Shown piece after piece: positions 1 through 8,482 of a stretch of 49,682 nt of DNA. The position numbers were made by a program, and so were the translations under genes. The DNA lies in NCBI GenBank assembly GCA_020073615.1, contig JAIQEX010000036.1, positions 1-49,682 of the forward strand. Reading direction: 5' to 3'. Numbering within the stretch: position 1 is the stretch's first letter; every line of letters starts with the position of its first letter. Below the pieces are notes generated by a model that was not told the DNA's origin, did no database searches, and saw nothing but the letters and a program-made list of their open reading frames with translations. Source of the stretch: Terriglobia bacterium (GTDB lineage Bacteria > Acidobacteriota > Terriglobia > Bryobacterales > Bryobacteraceae).

Positions 1-156
1 TTGTTCTTCCACAAGCGTCTCTGCGGTCCACTTGCCAACAGTTGCTTCCACCACCAGCCCGACCCCGCTCACCGGCCCGAGAGCAAACTCGAAGCTGCCT
101 ATCACAAGGCCGACAAGGCCATCCAGCAAATCGTTGACCTGCTTGCTGCAGCGTGA
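1..156 (+). CDS. C-terminal fragment of an unrecognised protein (cut by window edge)
   Basis: An open frame runs from the first base to a TGA at 154-156 and would encode about 51 residues ending in a helical, Ala-rich tail (QQIVDLLAAA). The start lies outside the window. I do not recognise the family. The PIN-domain gene begins 57 bases downstream on the same strand, so this could be an upstream partner, but nothing in the fragment shows that. The frame is short and could be chance. Confidence 0.25.
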   Translation: MFFHKRLCGPLANSCFHHQPDPAHRPESKLEAAYHKADKAIQQIVDLLAAA

Positions 157-213
157 TGTTACACCAAAAATGTTGAAGTATTCTTGTTTACGATCTCCGA
201 TTTAAGAATCTAA

Positions 214-705
214 ATGCTGGATGCGACGGCGCTGATCGAAAAGCACCGAGCAAAGGGCGTTCTAGTCGATACGAACCTGCTCGTCCTCCTCCTGGTCGGA
301 GCGGTTAATACACAACGGATTCTGAATTTCAAACGCACCGGAGATTTCACCATTGAAGATTACGATCTGCTGGTACGCCTCATCGGGTGGTTCGGTAAAC
401 TGATCGCGACGCCCCATGTGCTCAGCCAGGTGAGCGACCTCACGGACCTGACCGGTGACGAACTAACAGCGGTCCGCGAGGTATTCAAAACGCTGGTTGA
501 GCAAATCGAGGAATCCTACGATGCGAGCCGATCGCTGGTTGGCGATCCGGCATTTGGACGCTTCGGATTGACCGATGCCGCCATTGCGACATGCTGTTCC
601 CGTGGGGTTCTCGTACTCACAACCGATGCCCGGCTACAGCTTGCACTGCAGGAACGCGGTATCGACGCGCTGAATTTCAATCACATTCGACCGCTCGCGT
701 GGTGA
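214..705 (+). CDS. PIN-domain protein, VapC-like putative ribonuclease
   Basis: A 163-residue protein with the layout of a PIN nuclease domain. It has an early VDTN motif (Asp19), acidic residues in the middle, a TDA motif (Asp121) and a late LTTDA motif (Asp138). In the family these Asp residues bind Mg2+ or Mn2+ and the proteins cut RNA. Many are toxins of type II toxin-antitoxin pairs, but no clear antitoxin gene is seen: the only upstream frame is the 51-residue tail ending at 156. The gene is visibly less GC-rich than its neighbours, which would fit transfer. The ATG at 214 was chosen because it begins just before the first beta strand. The domain call is fairly safe; the toxin role is inference. 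Confidence 0.75.
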   Translation: MLDATALIEKHRAKGVLVDTNLLVLLLVGAVNTQRILNFKRTGDFTIEDYDLLVRLIGWFGKLIATPHVLSQVSDLTDLTGDELTAVREVFKTLVEQIEESYDASRSLVGDPAFGRFGLTDAAIATCCSRGVLVLTTDARLQLALQERGIDALNFNHIRPLAW

Positions 706-737
706 ATGCCGAGAGCTTCCTGCGAGATAATGTCGGC

Positions 738-1277
738 ATGCAAGACGCGGCCAACGATGCACCAGCGGCTGAAGCCGCGGGCCAGTACCAGGCCCGGCTC
801 GAGGCCTTTGTCAAGGACATGGATCCAATCGCCATGCAGCGCGAGGCGCCACAGACCCTTGCCGTCCTGCTCGAAGGAGCGCCGGACGAAGTCTTAAGCC
901 GGCGGCCGGCGCCCGGAAAGTGGTCCGTCCGGGCGATTCTCGCGCATATGGCCGAAGACGAATTGGCCAGCAGTTGGCGTTTTCGCCAGATGCTCGGGCA
1001 CAGCGGCGCCACTCTGCCGGGGTTCGATCAGGACCTGTGGGCGAGGCTCGGCGATTACGATTCCTGGACGGCCCAAGAGGCCCTGGAAATGTTCCGGCTG
1101 CTGCGCGAGGCCAATCTGCGGATGTTCGACAGACTCTCGCCCGAAGATTGGCAACGCTGGGGGATGCACGCCGAGCGCGGCCGGATAACCGTCGAGGACC
1201 TGGTACGCCATATGGCAGGGCATGACCTGAACCATATCGGCCAGGTACGGCGTCTACTGGCGCCGCGAGGCGATTAA
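738..1277 (+). CDS. DinB-like four-helix metal-binding protein
   Basis: A 179-residue protein of the DinB/DUF664-like fold. The signature is the His triad: His70 in the ILAHMAEDE stretch, then His162 and His166 in GHDLNHIGQ near the C terminus. In the family these bind a divalent metal. Members include bacillithiol- or mycothiol-dependent S-transferases and many stress proteins of unknown substrate, so the reaction is unknown here. The ATG at 738 gives the usual length. In-frame GTG codons at 699 and 702 would overlap the end of the PIN gene and are possible alternatives. The stop TAA (1275-1277) shares bases with the stop of the convergent gene on the minus strand. Confidence 0.75.
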   Translation: MQDAANDAPAAEAAGQYQARLEAFVKDMDPIAMQREAPQTLAVLLEGAPDEVLSRRPAPGKWSVRAILAHMAEDELASSWRFRQMLGHSGATLPGFDQDLWARLGDYDSWTAQEALEMFRLLREANLRMFDRLSPEDWQRWGMHAERGRITVEDLVRHMAGHDLNHIGQVRRLLAPRGD

Positions 1278-1837
1278 CGCAAGCGGACGCCGCCCGGCAG
1301 GGGCAGGATGCGGGATCCGGGCATCGCCCGCAGGTCGGTCGTGAAGGTGCGAGTGCTGCCGGTCAAATCGTCGATGATTTCGAGCGACGGCATGACGTTG
1401 CAACCTATGCTCAGCGGAAGGACCAGCGTGGGCGTGGGCTCCGAGCCCGGACTCACAAAGGAGGTCGCCGGGGTGAAGACCACGGCGCGGATTTGTGCCC
1501 GCGCATTGACCGCCGTCGATGGCACCGGAGGTTTGAATACCAGCGAAGCCGAGGCCGCCGGCGAGATGTTGGTCACGGCAAGCTGCTTCAGCAGCGCGCC
1601 CGTGTCATCGTAGAATTCGAGCGTCGCCGGACACGATACCGAGGTCACACCGGGAATGACCGGCTGCAGGTTCAACACGTTGAGCCGGGCGGTCTCGGCG
1701 CTCGTGACTCCCACAATTCCCGTGGTCACGGTTGCGCCGGGGACGCTGGTGGAAATGGTCTGAGCCTGCGCGAGAAACAGCGAACCGAACATCACCAGTC
1801 CCCCCCACGCGCTCTGATGGAATGCGAAACGTGACAT
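1274..1837 (-). CDS. Secreted protein of unknown function
   Basis: A 187-residue protein starting at the ATG at 1837, which has an AGGAGG ribosome binding site 10 bases upstream. The first 26 residues form a signal peptide (a hydrophobic stretch ending FLAQAQ). The rest is rich in Thr, Val, Ser and Pro and has two Cys residues in the middle and C-terminal part, suggesting an all-beta exported domain. No catalytic motif is visible. I do not recognise the family; proteins with this general look are frequent in Acidobacteriota. The frame stays open further upstream to 1969, but that extension has no signal sequence. Confidence 0.6.
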   Translation of the reverse strand: MSRFAFHQSAWGGLVMFGSLFLAQAQTISTSVPGATVTTGIVGVTSAETARLNVLNLQPVIPGVTSVSCPATLEFYDDTGALLKQLAVTNISPAASASLVFKPPVPSTAVNARAQIRAVVFTPATSFVSPGSEPTPTLVLPLSIGCNVMPSLEIIDDLTGSTRTFTTDLRAMPGSRILPLPGGVRLR

Positions 1838-1985
1838 AACCTCTAACCCTCCTCGGTGTGATGTTAGACGCCCGGCGCGTCCTGTTGTGTACAAACCTCG
1901 CGTGAGCCAGAAGTAGCGCCGCCCGAGTGTACAACGTATCACAACATACGTTTTGGGGCTCCGGGGCATTTGCGGGTGCGAACCT

Positions 1986-2801
1986 TTATCCGGTTCGATT
2001 GAGCTCCAGCACTTCGTTCAGCGATCCCTGTCGGTAGCCCTCCAGATCGAGGGTCACGTACCGGAAGCCGAGTGCTTTGAAGATCTCCGTGAAACGCCGC
2101 GCCATGTCGAGCGAGAGCGCACGGGCCATCTCGTCGCGCGCGATCTCGATGCGCGCCACCTCGCCGTGGAAGCGCACGCGGAATTGGCGGAAGCCGAGTG
2201 CCTTGAGCTCCTCCTCGCCGGCCTCGACGGTCTTTACATTGCCGATGGTCACAGGCGTCCCGTAAGGGATGCGCGAGCTGAGACACGCGGCCGCCGGCCG
2301 GTCCCAGGTGGGCAGGCCGGCCAGGCGGGAGAGCTCGCGGATCTCGGCCTTGGAGAGTCCGGCATCCGCCAGCGGCGCCGCCACCCGGTGCTGCCGGGCG
2401 GCGCTCTGCCCGGGACGGTAGTCGCCCAGGTCGTCCATGTTGACTCCGTAGACGATGTGCTCGAAGCCGCGCTCACGCGCCACCTGCCCCAGCCGCAAGA
2501 AGAGCTCGTCTTTGCAATGGAAGCAGCGGTCGGGACCGTTGTGGACGTAATCCGGGTTGTCGAACTCGCGGGTCGCGATGTACTCGTGGGCGATATCGAA
2601 CTGCGCGGCGAAGGCTTCGGCATCGCGTTTGTGGGATTCGGGCATGGAGGGGGAATCCGCCGTCATGGCGAGCGCGCCAGCTCCCAGGGTCTGGCGCGCG
2701 GCCCACGCCAGGTAGGCCGAATCGGTGCCACCGGAAAACGCCACGATGACCTTGCCCATGGGCCGCAGTATGGCGAAGAGTTGTTCCTGCTTCTCGTGCA
2801 T
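1986..2801 (-). CDS. larE: ATP-dependent sulfur transferase LarE
   Basis: A 271-residue PP-loop protein of the LarE family. LarE activates pyridinium-3,5-biscarboxylic acid mononucleotide with ATP and inserts sulfur into it, making the nickel-pincer nucleotide cofactor of lactate racemase. The ATP loop is SGGTDS (residues 23-28). The family hallmark CLSSRIPYG begins at Cys173, equivalent to the sulfur-donating Cys of the Lactobacillus enzyme. An additional CxxC (Cys93, Cys96) is present; a three-Cys set like this is associated with iron-sulfur-dependent LarE in Thermotoga (family knowledge recalled, not computed). No larA, larB or larC is nearby. The gene follows gyrA on the same strand with a 43-base gap. 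Confidence 0.88.
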   Translation of the reverse strand: MHEKQEQLFAILRPMGKVIVAFSGGTDSAYLAWAARQTLGAGALAMTADSPSMPESHKRDAEAFAAQFDIAHEYIATREFDNPDYVHNGPDRCFHCKDELFLRLGQVARERGFEHIVYGVNMDDLGDYRPGQSAARQHRVAAPLADAGLSKAEIRELSRLAGLPTWDRPAAACLSSRIPYGTPVTIGNVKTVEAGEEELKALGFRQFRVRFHGEVARIEIARDEMARALSLDMARRFTEIFKALGFRYVTLDLEGYRQGSLNEVLELNRTG

Positions 2802-2844
2802 GCGGAAAACCGGCGGGCAGGGAAGCCTGCCCCACTGAACCAGT

Positions 2845-5373
2845 TTACTGGAGCGGGAGGCTCTCCTGGCCGTTGCCGTTCCCGTTGCCGCCGTCGGTGT
2901 CCGGAATCACCGAGGCGGCGGCCACCTTGTCGCCTTCCTCGAGCGAGACCAGGCGCACGCCCTGCGTGGAGCGTCCGGCTTGCCGGATGGTGGAGGATTC
3001 GATGCGGATGATCTTGCCGTTCTGGCTCACGATCGCCAGATCCGAGTCTTCCTTCACGGAGAGAATGGCCACCACCTTGCCGGTCTTGCCGGTGGTTTTC
3101 ATGTTGATGACGCCCTTGCCGCCGCGCGCCGTCAGCCGGTAATCTTCCAGCGGGGTTCGCTTGCCGTAGCCGTTTTCGCCGATCGACAGGATGAGACCTT
3201 CCTTCTCGACCACCACCATGCCCACCAGGTAATCGCCCTCGGCCAGGTCCATGGCGCGCACGCCGCGCGCCTGCCGGCCCATGTGACGCACCTGGCTTTC
3301 CGCGAAGCGGATGGCCTGTCCTTCGCGCGATCCCAGGAAGATGTACTCGTTGCCGCGGGTGATCCTGGCGCCGATCAGCTCATCGCCTTCGTCGAGCGAC
3401 ACCGCGATGATGCCGCGCGACATGGGATTGTCGAACTCCGTCAACTCGGATTTCTTGATCACCCCGTGCCGGGTCACCATCACGATGAACTGGTCGGGCA
3501 CGAAGTCCTTCACCGAGAGGAAGGCCTTTACGTCTTCGTCCGATTGCAGGCTGATCAGGTTGGAAATGTGCTTGCCTTTGCCCACCGTGCCGGCGTCGGG
3601 AATTTCGTACGCCTTCAGCCAGTACACGCGGCCGCGCGTGGTGAAGATCAGCAGGTAGCTGTGCGTGGAAGCCACAATCAGGTGGTCCACCACATCTTCG
3701 GCGCGCGTGCCCATGCCGATGCGCCCCTTGCCGCCGCGCGTTTGCCGCCGGTAGGTATCCACCGAGGTGCGCTTGAGGTAGCCGCCGCGCGTCACGGTGA
3801 TGGCCACGTCTTCTACGGCCACCAGGTCCTCGAGCAGAATCTCGCCGGTATCTTCGATGATCTGCGTGCGGCGCTCGTCGCCGAACTCCTTCTGAACTTC
3901 TCGCAGCTCTTTGACGATCAGGTCGCGCAGCACCTTATCGGAAGCGAGGATCTCCAGGAATTCCGCGATGCGCTTCTGGATCTCGGCCAGCTCATCGAGG
4001 ATCTTCTGCTGCTCCATCCCGGTGAGGCGCTGCAATTGCAGCTCGATGATGGCCTGCGCCTGCGTCTCCGAGAACTGGAAGCGCGCGATCAGCGCTTCGC
4101 GGGCCTCGCGCGGCTGCTTGGCGGCGCGGATGAGGCGGATCACTTCATCGATGTTGTCGAGCGCTTTCTGGAAGCCGAGCAGAATGTGCTCGCGGTCGCG
4201 CGCCCGCCGCAGCTCGTACTCCGTGCGCCGGCGGACCACTTCCACGCGATGCTCGATGAAGTACTTGAGCATCTCCATGAGGCCCAACTCGCGCGGCTGC
4301 CCGTTGACGATGGAGAGCATGATCACGCCGAAGCCGATCTGGAGCTGCGTGTTCTTATAAAGGTTATTCAGGACCACCTCGGCCTGTTCGCCGCGCTTCA
4401 GCTCGACCACGATGCGCATGCCGTCGCGGTCGCTATGGTCCACCACATCGGAGATGCCTTCGATGCGCTTCTCGTTCACCATGGCGGCGATCTGCTCGAG
4501 CAGCTTGGACTTGTTCACCTGGTACGGGATCTCGGTGACGATAATCTGCTCGCGATCCTTGCCGGTGCGCTCGATGGACGCCTTGGCGCGAATCTTGAGC
4601 TGGCCGCGGCCCCTGGTATAGGCGTCGAGGATACCCTGGCGGCCCAGGATCGATCCGCCGGTGGGGAAATCCGGGCCCTGCACAAACTCCAGGAGCTTAG
4701 CCAGCGGCGCGCCGGGATGCTGGACCATGTAAACGGCGGCGTCCACGATTTCGTTGAGGTTGTGCGGCGGAATATTGGTGGCCATGCCCACGGCGATTCC
4801 CGACGAGCCATTGACCAGCAGGTTGGGCACGCGCGCCGGCAGGACTTCGGGCTCCTGCTCGCTCTCGTCGTAGTTGGGCTTGAAATCGACCGTCTCCTTG
4901 TCCAGGTCCTCCAGCAGCGCGCCGGCGATGCGCGACAGGCGCGCTTCGGTATACCGCTCCGCCGCCGGCGGGTCGCCATCCACGCTTCCGAAATTCCCCT
5001 GCCCGTCCACCAGCGGATAGCGCAGCGAAAACGGCTGGGCCATGCGCACCAGGGCGTCGTAGATCGGGGCGTTGCCGTGGGGGTGATATTTGCCCATGGT
5101 GTCGCCGGTGATGCGCGCGCACTTGCGGGTCGGCCGGTTGAAGGCCAGCCCCATCTGCTGCATCGAATAGAGAATCCGCCGGTGCACCGGCTTCAAGCCG
5201 TCGCGGATGTCGGGCAGCGCGCGCCCCACGATCACGCTCATGGCGTAATCGAGGTAAGAACGCCGCATTTCATCTTCGATATTGGTGGGCGTGAGGTTGC
5301 CCCCCGGGGGCACGCCTCCGCCCGCCGGGGGCGGCGCAGGGGGACCTTGTGGTGGTAAGTCCTGATCGGCCAA
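2845..5373 (-). CDS. gyrA: DNA gyrase subunit A
   Basis: An 842-residue type IIA topoisomerase A subunit, which cuts and rejoins DNA while GyrB burns ATP to introduce negative supercoils. The catalytic Tyr is residue 141 in ERYTEARL. The quinolone-pocket region reads [13 protein letters not shown], so Asn101, Ala102 and Pro103 stand at E. coli positions 82-84, with Asp106 kept at position 87. A GyrA-box-like QTRGGKG in the C-terminal beta-pinwheel supports gyrase over topoisomerase IV. The N terminus has a Pro/Gly-rich leader of about 28 residues. The start is a TTG at 5371-5373, chosen because AGAGGA (5381-5386) lies just upstream. gyrB is not in the window. Confidence 0.96.
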   Translation of the reverse strand: MADQDLPPQGPPAPPPAGGGVPPGGNLTPTNIEDEMRRSYLDYAMSVIVGRALPDIRDGLKPVHRRILYSMQQMGLAFNRPTRKCARITGDTMGKYHPHGNAPIYDALVRMAQPFSLRYPLVDGQGNFGSVDGDPPAAERYTEARLSRIAGALLEDLDKETVDFKPNYDESEQEPEVLPARVPNLLVNGSSGIAVGMATNIPPHNLNEIVDAAVYMVQHPGAPLAKLLEFVQGPDFPTGGSILGRQGILDAYTRGRGQLKIRAKASIERTGKDREQIIVTEIPYQVNKSKLLEQIAAMVNEKRIEGISDVVDHSDRDGMRIVVELKRGEQAEVVLNNLYKNTQLQIGFGVIMLSIVNGQPRELGLMEMLKYFIEHRVEVVRRRTEYELRRARDREHILLGFQKALDNIDEVIRLIRAAKQPREAREALIARFQFSETQAQAIIELQLQRLTGMEQQKILDELAEIQKRIAEFLEILASDKVLRDLIVKELREVQKEFGDERRTQIIEDTGEILLEDLVAVEDVAITVTRGGYLKRTSVDTYRRQTRGGKGRIGMGTRAEDVVDHLIVASTHSYLLIFTTRGRVYWLKAYEIPDAGTVGKGKHISNLISLQSDEDVKAFLSVKDFVPDQFIVMVTRHGVIKKSELTEFDNPMSRGIIAVSLDEGDELIGARITRGNEYIFLGSREGQAIRFAESQVRHMGRQARGVRAMDLAEGDYLVGMVVVEKEGLILSIGENGYGKRTPLEDYRLTARGGKGVINMKTTGKTGKVVAILSVKEDSDLAIVSQNGKIIRIESSTIRQAGRSTQGVRLVSLEEGDKVAAASVIPDTDGGNGNGNGQESLPLQ

Positions 5374-5433
5374 GAATGACTCCTCTGTTTGGTTAACTTC
5401 TATTTTACCGGGAATTTATGTGGGCCTGCCCCA

Positions 5434-6456
5434 CTATTTGTCGAACGAGATGGTGGCGTCGGAAGAGAACTTCTGGTAGCCGCGGAACTCGACCTCGTTC
5501 TTGTGGGACAGGAGTCCGGTTCCGAGATGAATTTCGGCGCGCAGCGGGAGCAGGTACTGACGGCCGCCGACATCGGTGAAGTCGTAATCGAGCAGCGAGG
5601 TCGCTTTCTGCACCGGGAATTTCGGTGGGATGCTGTCCGCTTCCGCGGCGATGCGGACCACCATATGGCTGTCGCGATCGATGTACACGTACCCATGCTG
5701 ACCCACTAAGGCGGTCGCATGTGCTCCCCAAGCCGTACCGAAATCCATGCGGTAAGTCGCATCGAAGATCGAGATGCGGAAGAAGTAGACGTGGGTCTGC
5801 CGACCGCGAAGATTGGTCCAGCGATTCCATTCGAACACGGTCTTGGAGGTGGGATCGAAAACCTGACGCAGGAGACTTCCGAATTCGCCTTTGGTGACGG
5901 CGCCGCCGGCCTCCTCGTAGGTTTTCATCACGGGCCGCCCGTTGACCGAGACCAGCTTGTAATCCTCCTTCCGCTCGAAATAGGTGAGCTTGAGGAGCAG
6001 TGTGTCGGTCAACCGCCAGTTGTCCTGACCCTTGAGGTCGCGATATCGCCGCACCACCTCGGTGCAGATGAAGTCGGGCAGCGAGTCTACGTAGTTGAGC
6101 GAGTTGTCGCGGGCTGCCTCCCAAACGCGCGACTGTTCTTCGGCCGAGGGCGGCGGCATCTCGCGCGCGGCGGGCAGCGCAGCCGGCTTGGGGAGGGTTC
6201 GGGAGGCGTCGCGCAGGCGCTCGAGCTCGGCCACGGTCCGCGGACCGGCGCCCTCGATCCGCAGATCCTCGATGGTGCCGTCGTCCACCCGCTCGCTCGG
6301 CCTCATCTTGTGGAGCGCCCTGGCGACGTCCTGGTCCGGCTGACCCCGCGCGATCGCCGAGCGCACCAGTAACACGATCTCGCCCACCGGGTTGCCGGCC
6401 GATGCCGCGCCCGCGAGCGAAACCGCCAGTAGCGCGATGCCGATACGCCCGCACAT
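5434..6456 (-). CDS. Secreted protein of unknown function, lipoprotein-carrier-like fold possible
   Basis: A 340-residue exported protein. The ATG at 6456 begins a clear signal peptide (hydrophobic core IALLAVSLAGA, likely cleavage after ASA at residues 18-20). Residues 20-110 are helical and charged. Residues 115-340 alternate strands with many aromatic residues, such as LPDFICTEVVRRYRD and TYRMDFGTAWG, reminiscent of the outer-membrane-lipoprotein-sorting type of beta half-barrel seen in many acidobacterial secreted proteins. No catalytic motif is seen. It is 60 bases upstream of gyrA on the same strand. A hexamer TATAGA lies in the 20 bases upstream of the ATG and may be part of a promoter. 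Function is unknown. Confidence 0.65.
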   Translation of the reverse strand: MCGRIGIALLAVSLAGAASAGNPVGEIVLLVRSAIARGQPDQDVARALHKMRPSERVDDGTIEDLRIEGAGPRTVAELERLRDASRTLPKPAALPAAREMPPPSAEEQSRVWEAARDNSLNYVDSLPDFICTEVVRRYRDLKGQDNWRLTDTLLLKLTYFERKEDYKLVSVNGRPVMKTYEEAGGAVTKGEFGSLLRQVFDPTSKTVFEWNRWTNLRGRQTHVYFFRISIFDATYRMDFGTAWGAHATALVGQHGYVYIDRDSHMVVRIAAEADSIPPKFPVQKATSLLDYDFTDVGGRQYLLPLRAEIHLGTGLLSHKNEVEFRGYQKFSSDATISFDK

Positions 6457-6548
6457 ACATCCACTATAGAGTCTTCCACGAATCCCGGTGACCTCAGTCA
6501 CCGACTCCGCGGGCGGCGCGCCCCACAATGGAGGGCAGAGGTCATGAC

Positions 6549-7061
6549 ATGCATCCCACCGAAACTCTCAGCCAGGAACACCGGGTGATCGAAGCCCGGC
6601 TCGACGCGCTCGAGGAACAGATCCGGCTCGCCGATGCCGGCCAGCCTTTTCCGCGCCGCTTCTTCGATGAGGCGCTGGACTTTTTCCGCAACTGTGCCGA
6701 CGGCTGCCACCACGCCAAGGAAGAGAACCTGCTGTTCCCGCGCATGAAGGAGCGAGGCGTGCCGGAGCGCGGCGGCCCCATCGGCGTGATGCTGGCCGAG
6801 CACGACCAGGGCCGCGCCTGCCTGAAAGCGGTCCGTGAGAATCTGGACGCCGCCGAACGGGGCGACCCGGAAGCGCGGCGCCAGGTTTTCGGCAACGCTG
6901 CCTCCTATATCGAATTGCTGCGCCAGCACATCTACAAAGAGGACAACATCCTGTTCCGCATGGCGAACATGGTGCTGCAACCGGACGACGTGGCCGAGCT
7001 CACCAAGGAATTCGCCACGGTGGAAGTGCCGGAGCGCTTCCAGGCCGTCGCCACAGTCTGA
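6549..7061 (+). CDS. Hemerythrin-like HHE cation-binding protein
   Basis: A 170-residue four-helix bundle of the hemerythrin HHE family, which binds a non-heme di-iron centre and acts in oxygen, nitric oxide or iron sensing and storage. Candidate ligands are His11 (QEHRVIE), His55 and Glu59 (HHAKEENLLFP), His85 (AEHDQGR), and His127 and Glu131 (HIYKEDNILF). The ATG at 6549 was preferred over one at 6528 because a GAGG ribosome binding site precedes it at the right distance and the later start matches the family N terminus. It is transcribed divergently from the secreted-protein gene at 5434-6456. The partner and substrate are not apparent. Confidence 0.88.
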   Translation: MHPTETLSQEHRVIEARLDALEEQIRLADAGQPFPRRFFDEALDFFRNCADGCHHAKEENLLFPRMKERGVPERGGPIGVMLAEHDQGRACLKAVRENLDAAERGDPEARRQVFGNAASYIELLRQHIYKEDNILFRMANMVLQPDDVAELTKEFATVEVPERFQAVATV

Positions 7062-7141
7062 GGACGTTGGCCTGCACAGCCTCTTCCCGGGTACAATCGG
7101 TTGGGCTGCCACGCGCCCGCGCGGACGAAAGGAGCAAATCC

Positions 7142-7309
7142 ATGAGCGGCGGGGACCTGCCTCCGATTGCGCCGCTGGGTACAACCGAGGCGGGCAGAGG
7201 GGTTCATGTGGTCTGCAGTCCGAAAGCCGAGTACCTCGCCATCATTACCGCCTATTTGCCCGAGGCGGACGAGTGCGATGCGGAGCTCAGAATCAGGAGG
7301 CGCCCGTGA
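7142..7309 (+). pseudogene. C-terminal remnant of a DUF4258 toxin-like protein
   Basis: A 55-codon frame whose second half (GVHVVCSPKAEYLAIITAYLP, residues about 20-40, followed by an acidic turn and RIRRRP) matches the C-terminal strands of the DUF4258 family as I know it. Full members are about 90-110 residues with an N-terminal helical half that is missing here. A good ribosome binding site, AAAGGAG, lies 7 bases upstream of the ATG, so a short product could still be made. Its TGA overlaps the GTG start of the YgiT-type zinc-finger gene, the standard arrangement of such toxin-antitoxin pairs. I read it as a decayed toxin; it could instead be a shortened functional version. Confidence 0.5.
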
Positions 7310-7518
7310 AGTGCATCCACTGCCAGGGGAAGATGAAGAGGGCTCACGCGCCCTTTCACATCGACCGCAAAGGGCATCACCTGTCGCTCGAAGCGGTACC
7401 GGCATGGGTCTGCCATCAGTGTGGCGAGTCCTACTTTGTGGAACGCGAAGTTAAGACCATTCAGCGTCTTCTTCTACAACTGGACAAACAAACGGCGAGC
7501 CTGGCTTCGGTCGCCTGA
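7306..7518 (+). CDS. YgiT/MqsA-type zinc-finger protein, putative antitoxin
   Basis: A 70-residue protein starting at a GTG that overlaps the upstream stop (GTGA). It has two CxxC pairs (residues 3-6, CIHC, and CHQC near residue 39), which in the MqsA N-terminal domain bind one zinc ion. The ESYF segment and the following amphipathic helix are also typical of YgiT-type fingers. The DNA-binding helix-turn-helix of full-length MqsA is absent, as in most short members of this group. The coupled start suggests it is the antitoxin of the DUF4258 gene just upstream. Confidence 0.75.
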   Translation: MKCIHCQGKMKRAHAPFHIDRKGHHLSLEAVPAWVCHQCGESYFVEREVKTIQRLLLQLDKQTASLASVA

Positions 7519-7613
7519 CAGCGAGCCTCTGTCAGCCGCTCGCACGGATCTGTGCGGGGCGTGCCGGGCAACCCGTATCCCTGCCGAGACCCCCGTGTGG
7601 AGCGCACCGCTCG

Positions 7614-8450
7614 TCAGCGCACGCCGGGGCGCGCGTACGGGCTGCCGGGTTTCCAGCGAGGGCGTTGCGGAGCATCGGCCAGGGCTTCGACCACGCGGGC
7701 GAAGAAGTCGTTGAAGCGGGCGGCGGCGGTGGGGTCCCAGGGCTGTTTCAGGTCGTCGGCCGGGCTGTGATAGCGTTCAGCGTACCAGCGGCGGTAGACC
7801 GCTTCGTCGGGCGATCCCTTCTCATATCCGAAGACGAAGCCCACGGCGGGCACGCCGATCTGCATGAAGCTGTAGTGATCGGAGCGGCGCAGCAGGTTGC
7901 GCTCGGGCTCGGGATCGGGCTGTATGCCGATGCCCATCGCCGCGGCCACCTGCTTCACCGTGTCGCCCAGAGTGGATTCATCCAGCGCGAGCGTGGTGAG
8001 CAGCTTCAAAGGAAAGATGGGCCGAAGCTGGTCCAGGTTGATGTTGGCGACCATGCGCTCCGGGGCGATGGTGGGGTGCGCGGTGAAGTATTTCGAGCCG
8101 AGCAGGCCCTTCTCCTCCCCGGTGACTACGCAGAACAGCAGCGAGCGTTTGAGCTTGCGGCCGGCATCGTGGAGCCTTTCGGCGAAGTCGATGAGGGTGG
8201 CCACGTAGGCCGCGTCGTCGAACGCGCCCTGGTAGTAGCCGGATTCGCCCGCCGGTTTGAGACCGGCGCGCTCGAACTCCGCCACCACATAGCGCGCCGC
8301 CCGGCGATAGCCGTCGCTCGCCGTGTCGCGGCCCTCCATCTTGTCGTTGGCCAGCGCCGCGACGTGCGACCACCAGCGGCGCGTAGCGTCGTTGGGCTCG
8401 GTGGCGAACAGGGCGCAGCAGAGGAACGCGAAGACGATGCGATGCCGCAT
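7614..8450 (-). pseudogene. M28-family zinc peptidase with internal deletion, probably inactive
   Basis: A 278-residue exported protein clearly from the M28 metallopeptidase family, whose members are usually near 500 residues. The N-terminal part (DKMEGRDTASDGYRRAA) and the C-terminal catalytic part are present. The latter holds GAFDDAA with the bridging Asp, GEEKGLLGS with the catalytic Glu112 and ligand Glu113, NLD with Asp140, and YHSPADD with His229. Between residues 74 and 75 (near base 8228) the sequence jumps from the segment before the PA domain straight to the bridging Asp. The PA domain and the first zinc ligand (the His of the HxD motif) are missing. The reading frame is kept. A signal peptide begins at the ATG at 8450. 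Inactivity is inferred from the lost ligand. Confidence 0.75.
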
Positions 8451-8482
8451 CTGTCGAGCCTATCACGCCATCCCGGCGCGTA

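Noticed and set aside
214-1277. PIN and DinB genes as one toxin-antitoxin module
   Set aside because: DinB-like proteins are not known antitoxins, and only weak evidence links the two genes beyond adjacency.
2980-5358. A 792-codon open frame on the strand opposite gyrA
   Set aside because: It mirrors gyrA in a GC-rich gene, has no domain, and is rich in His, Ala and Leu as antisense frames usually are.
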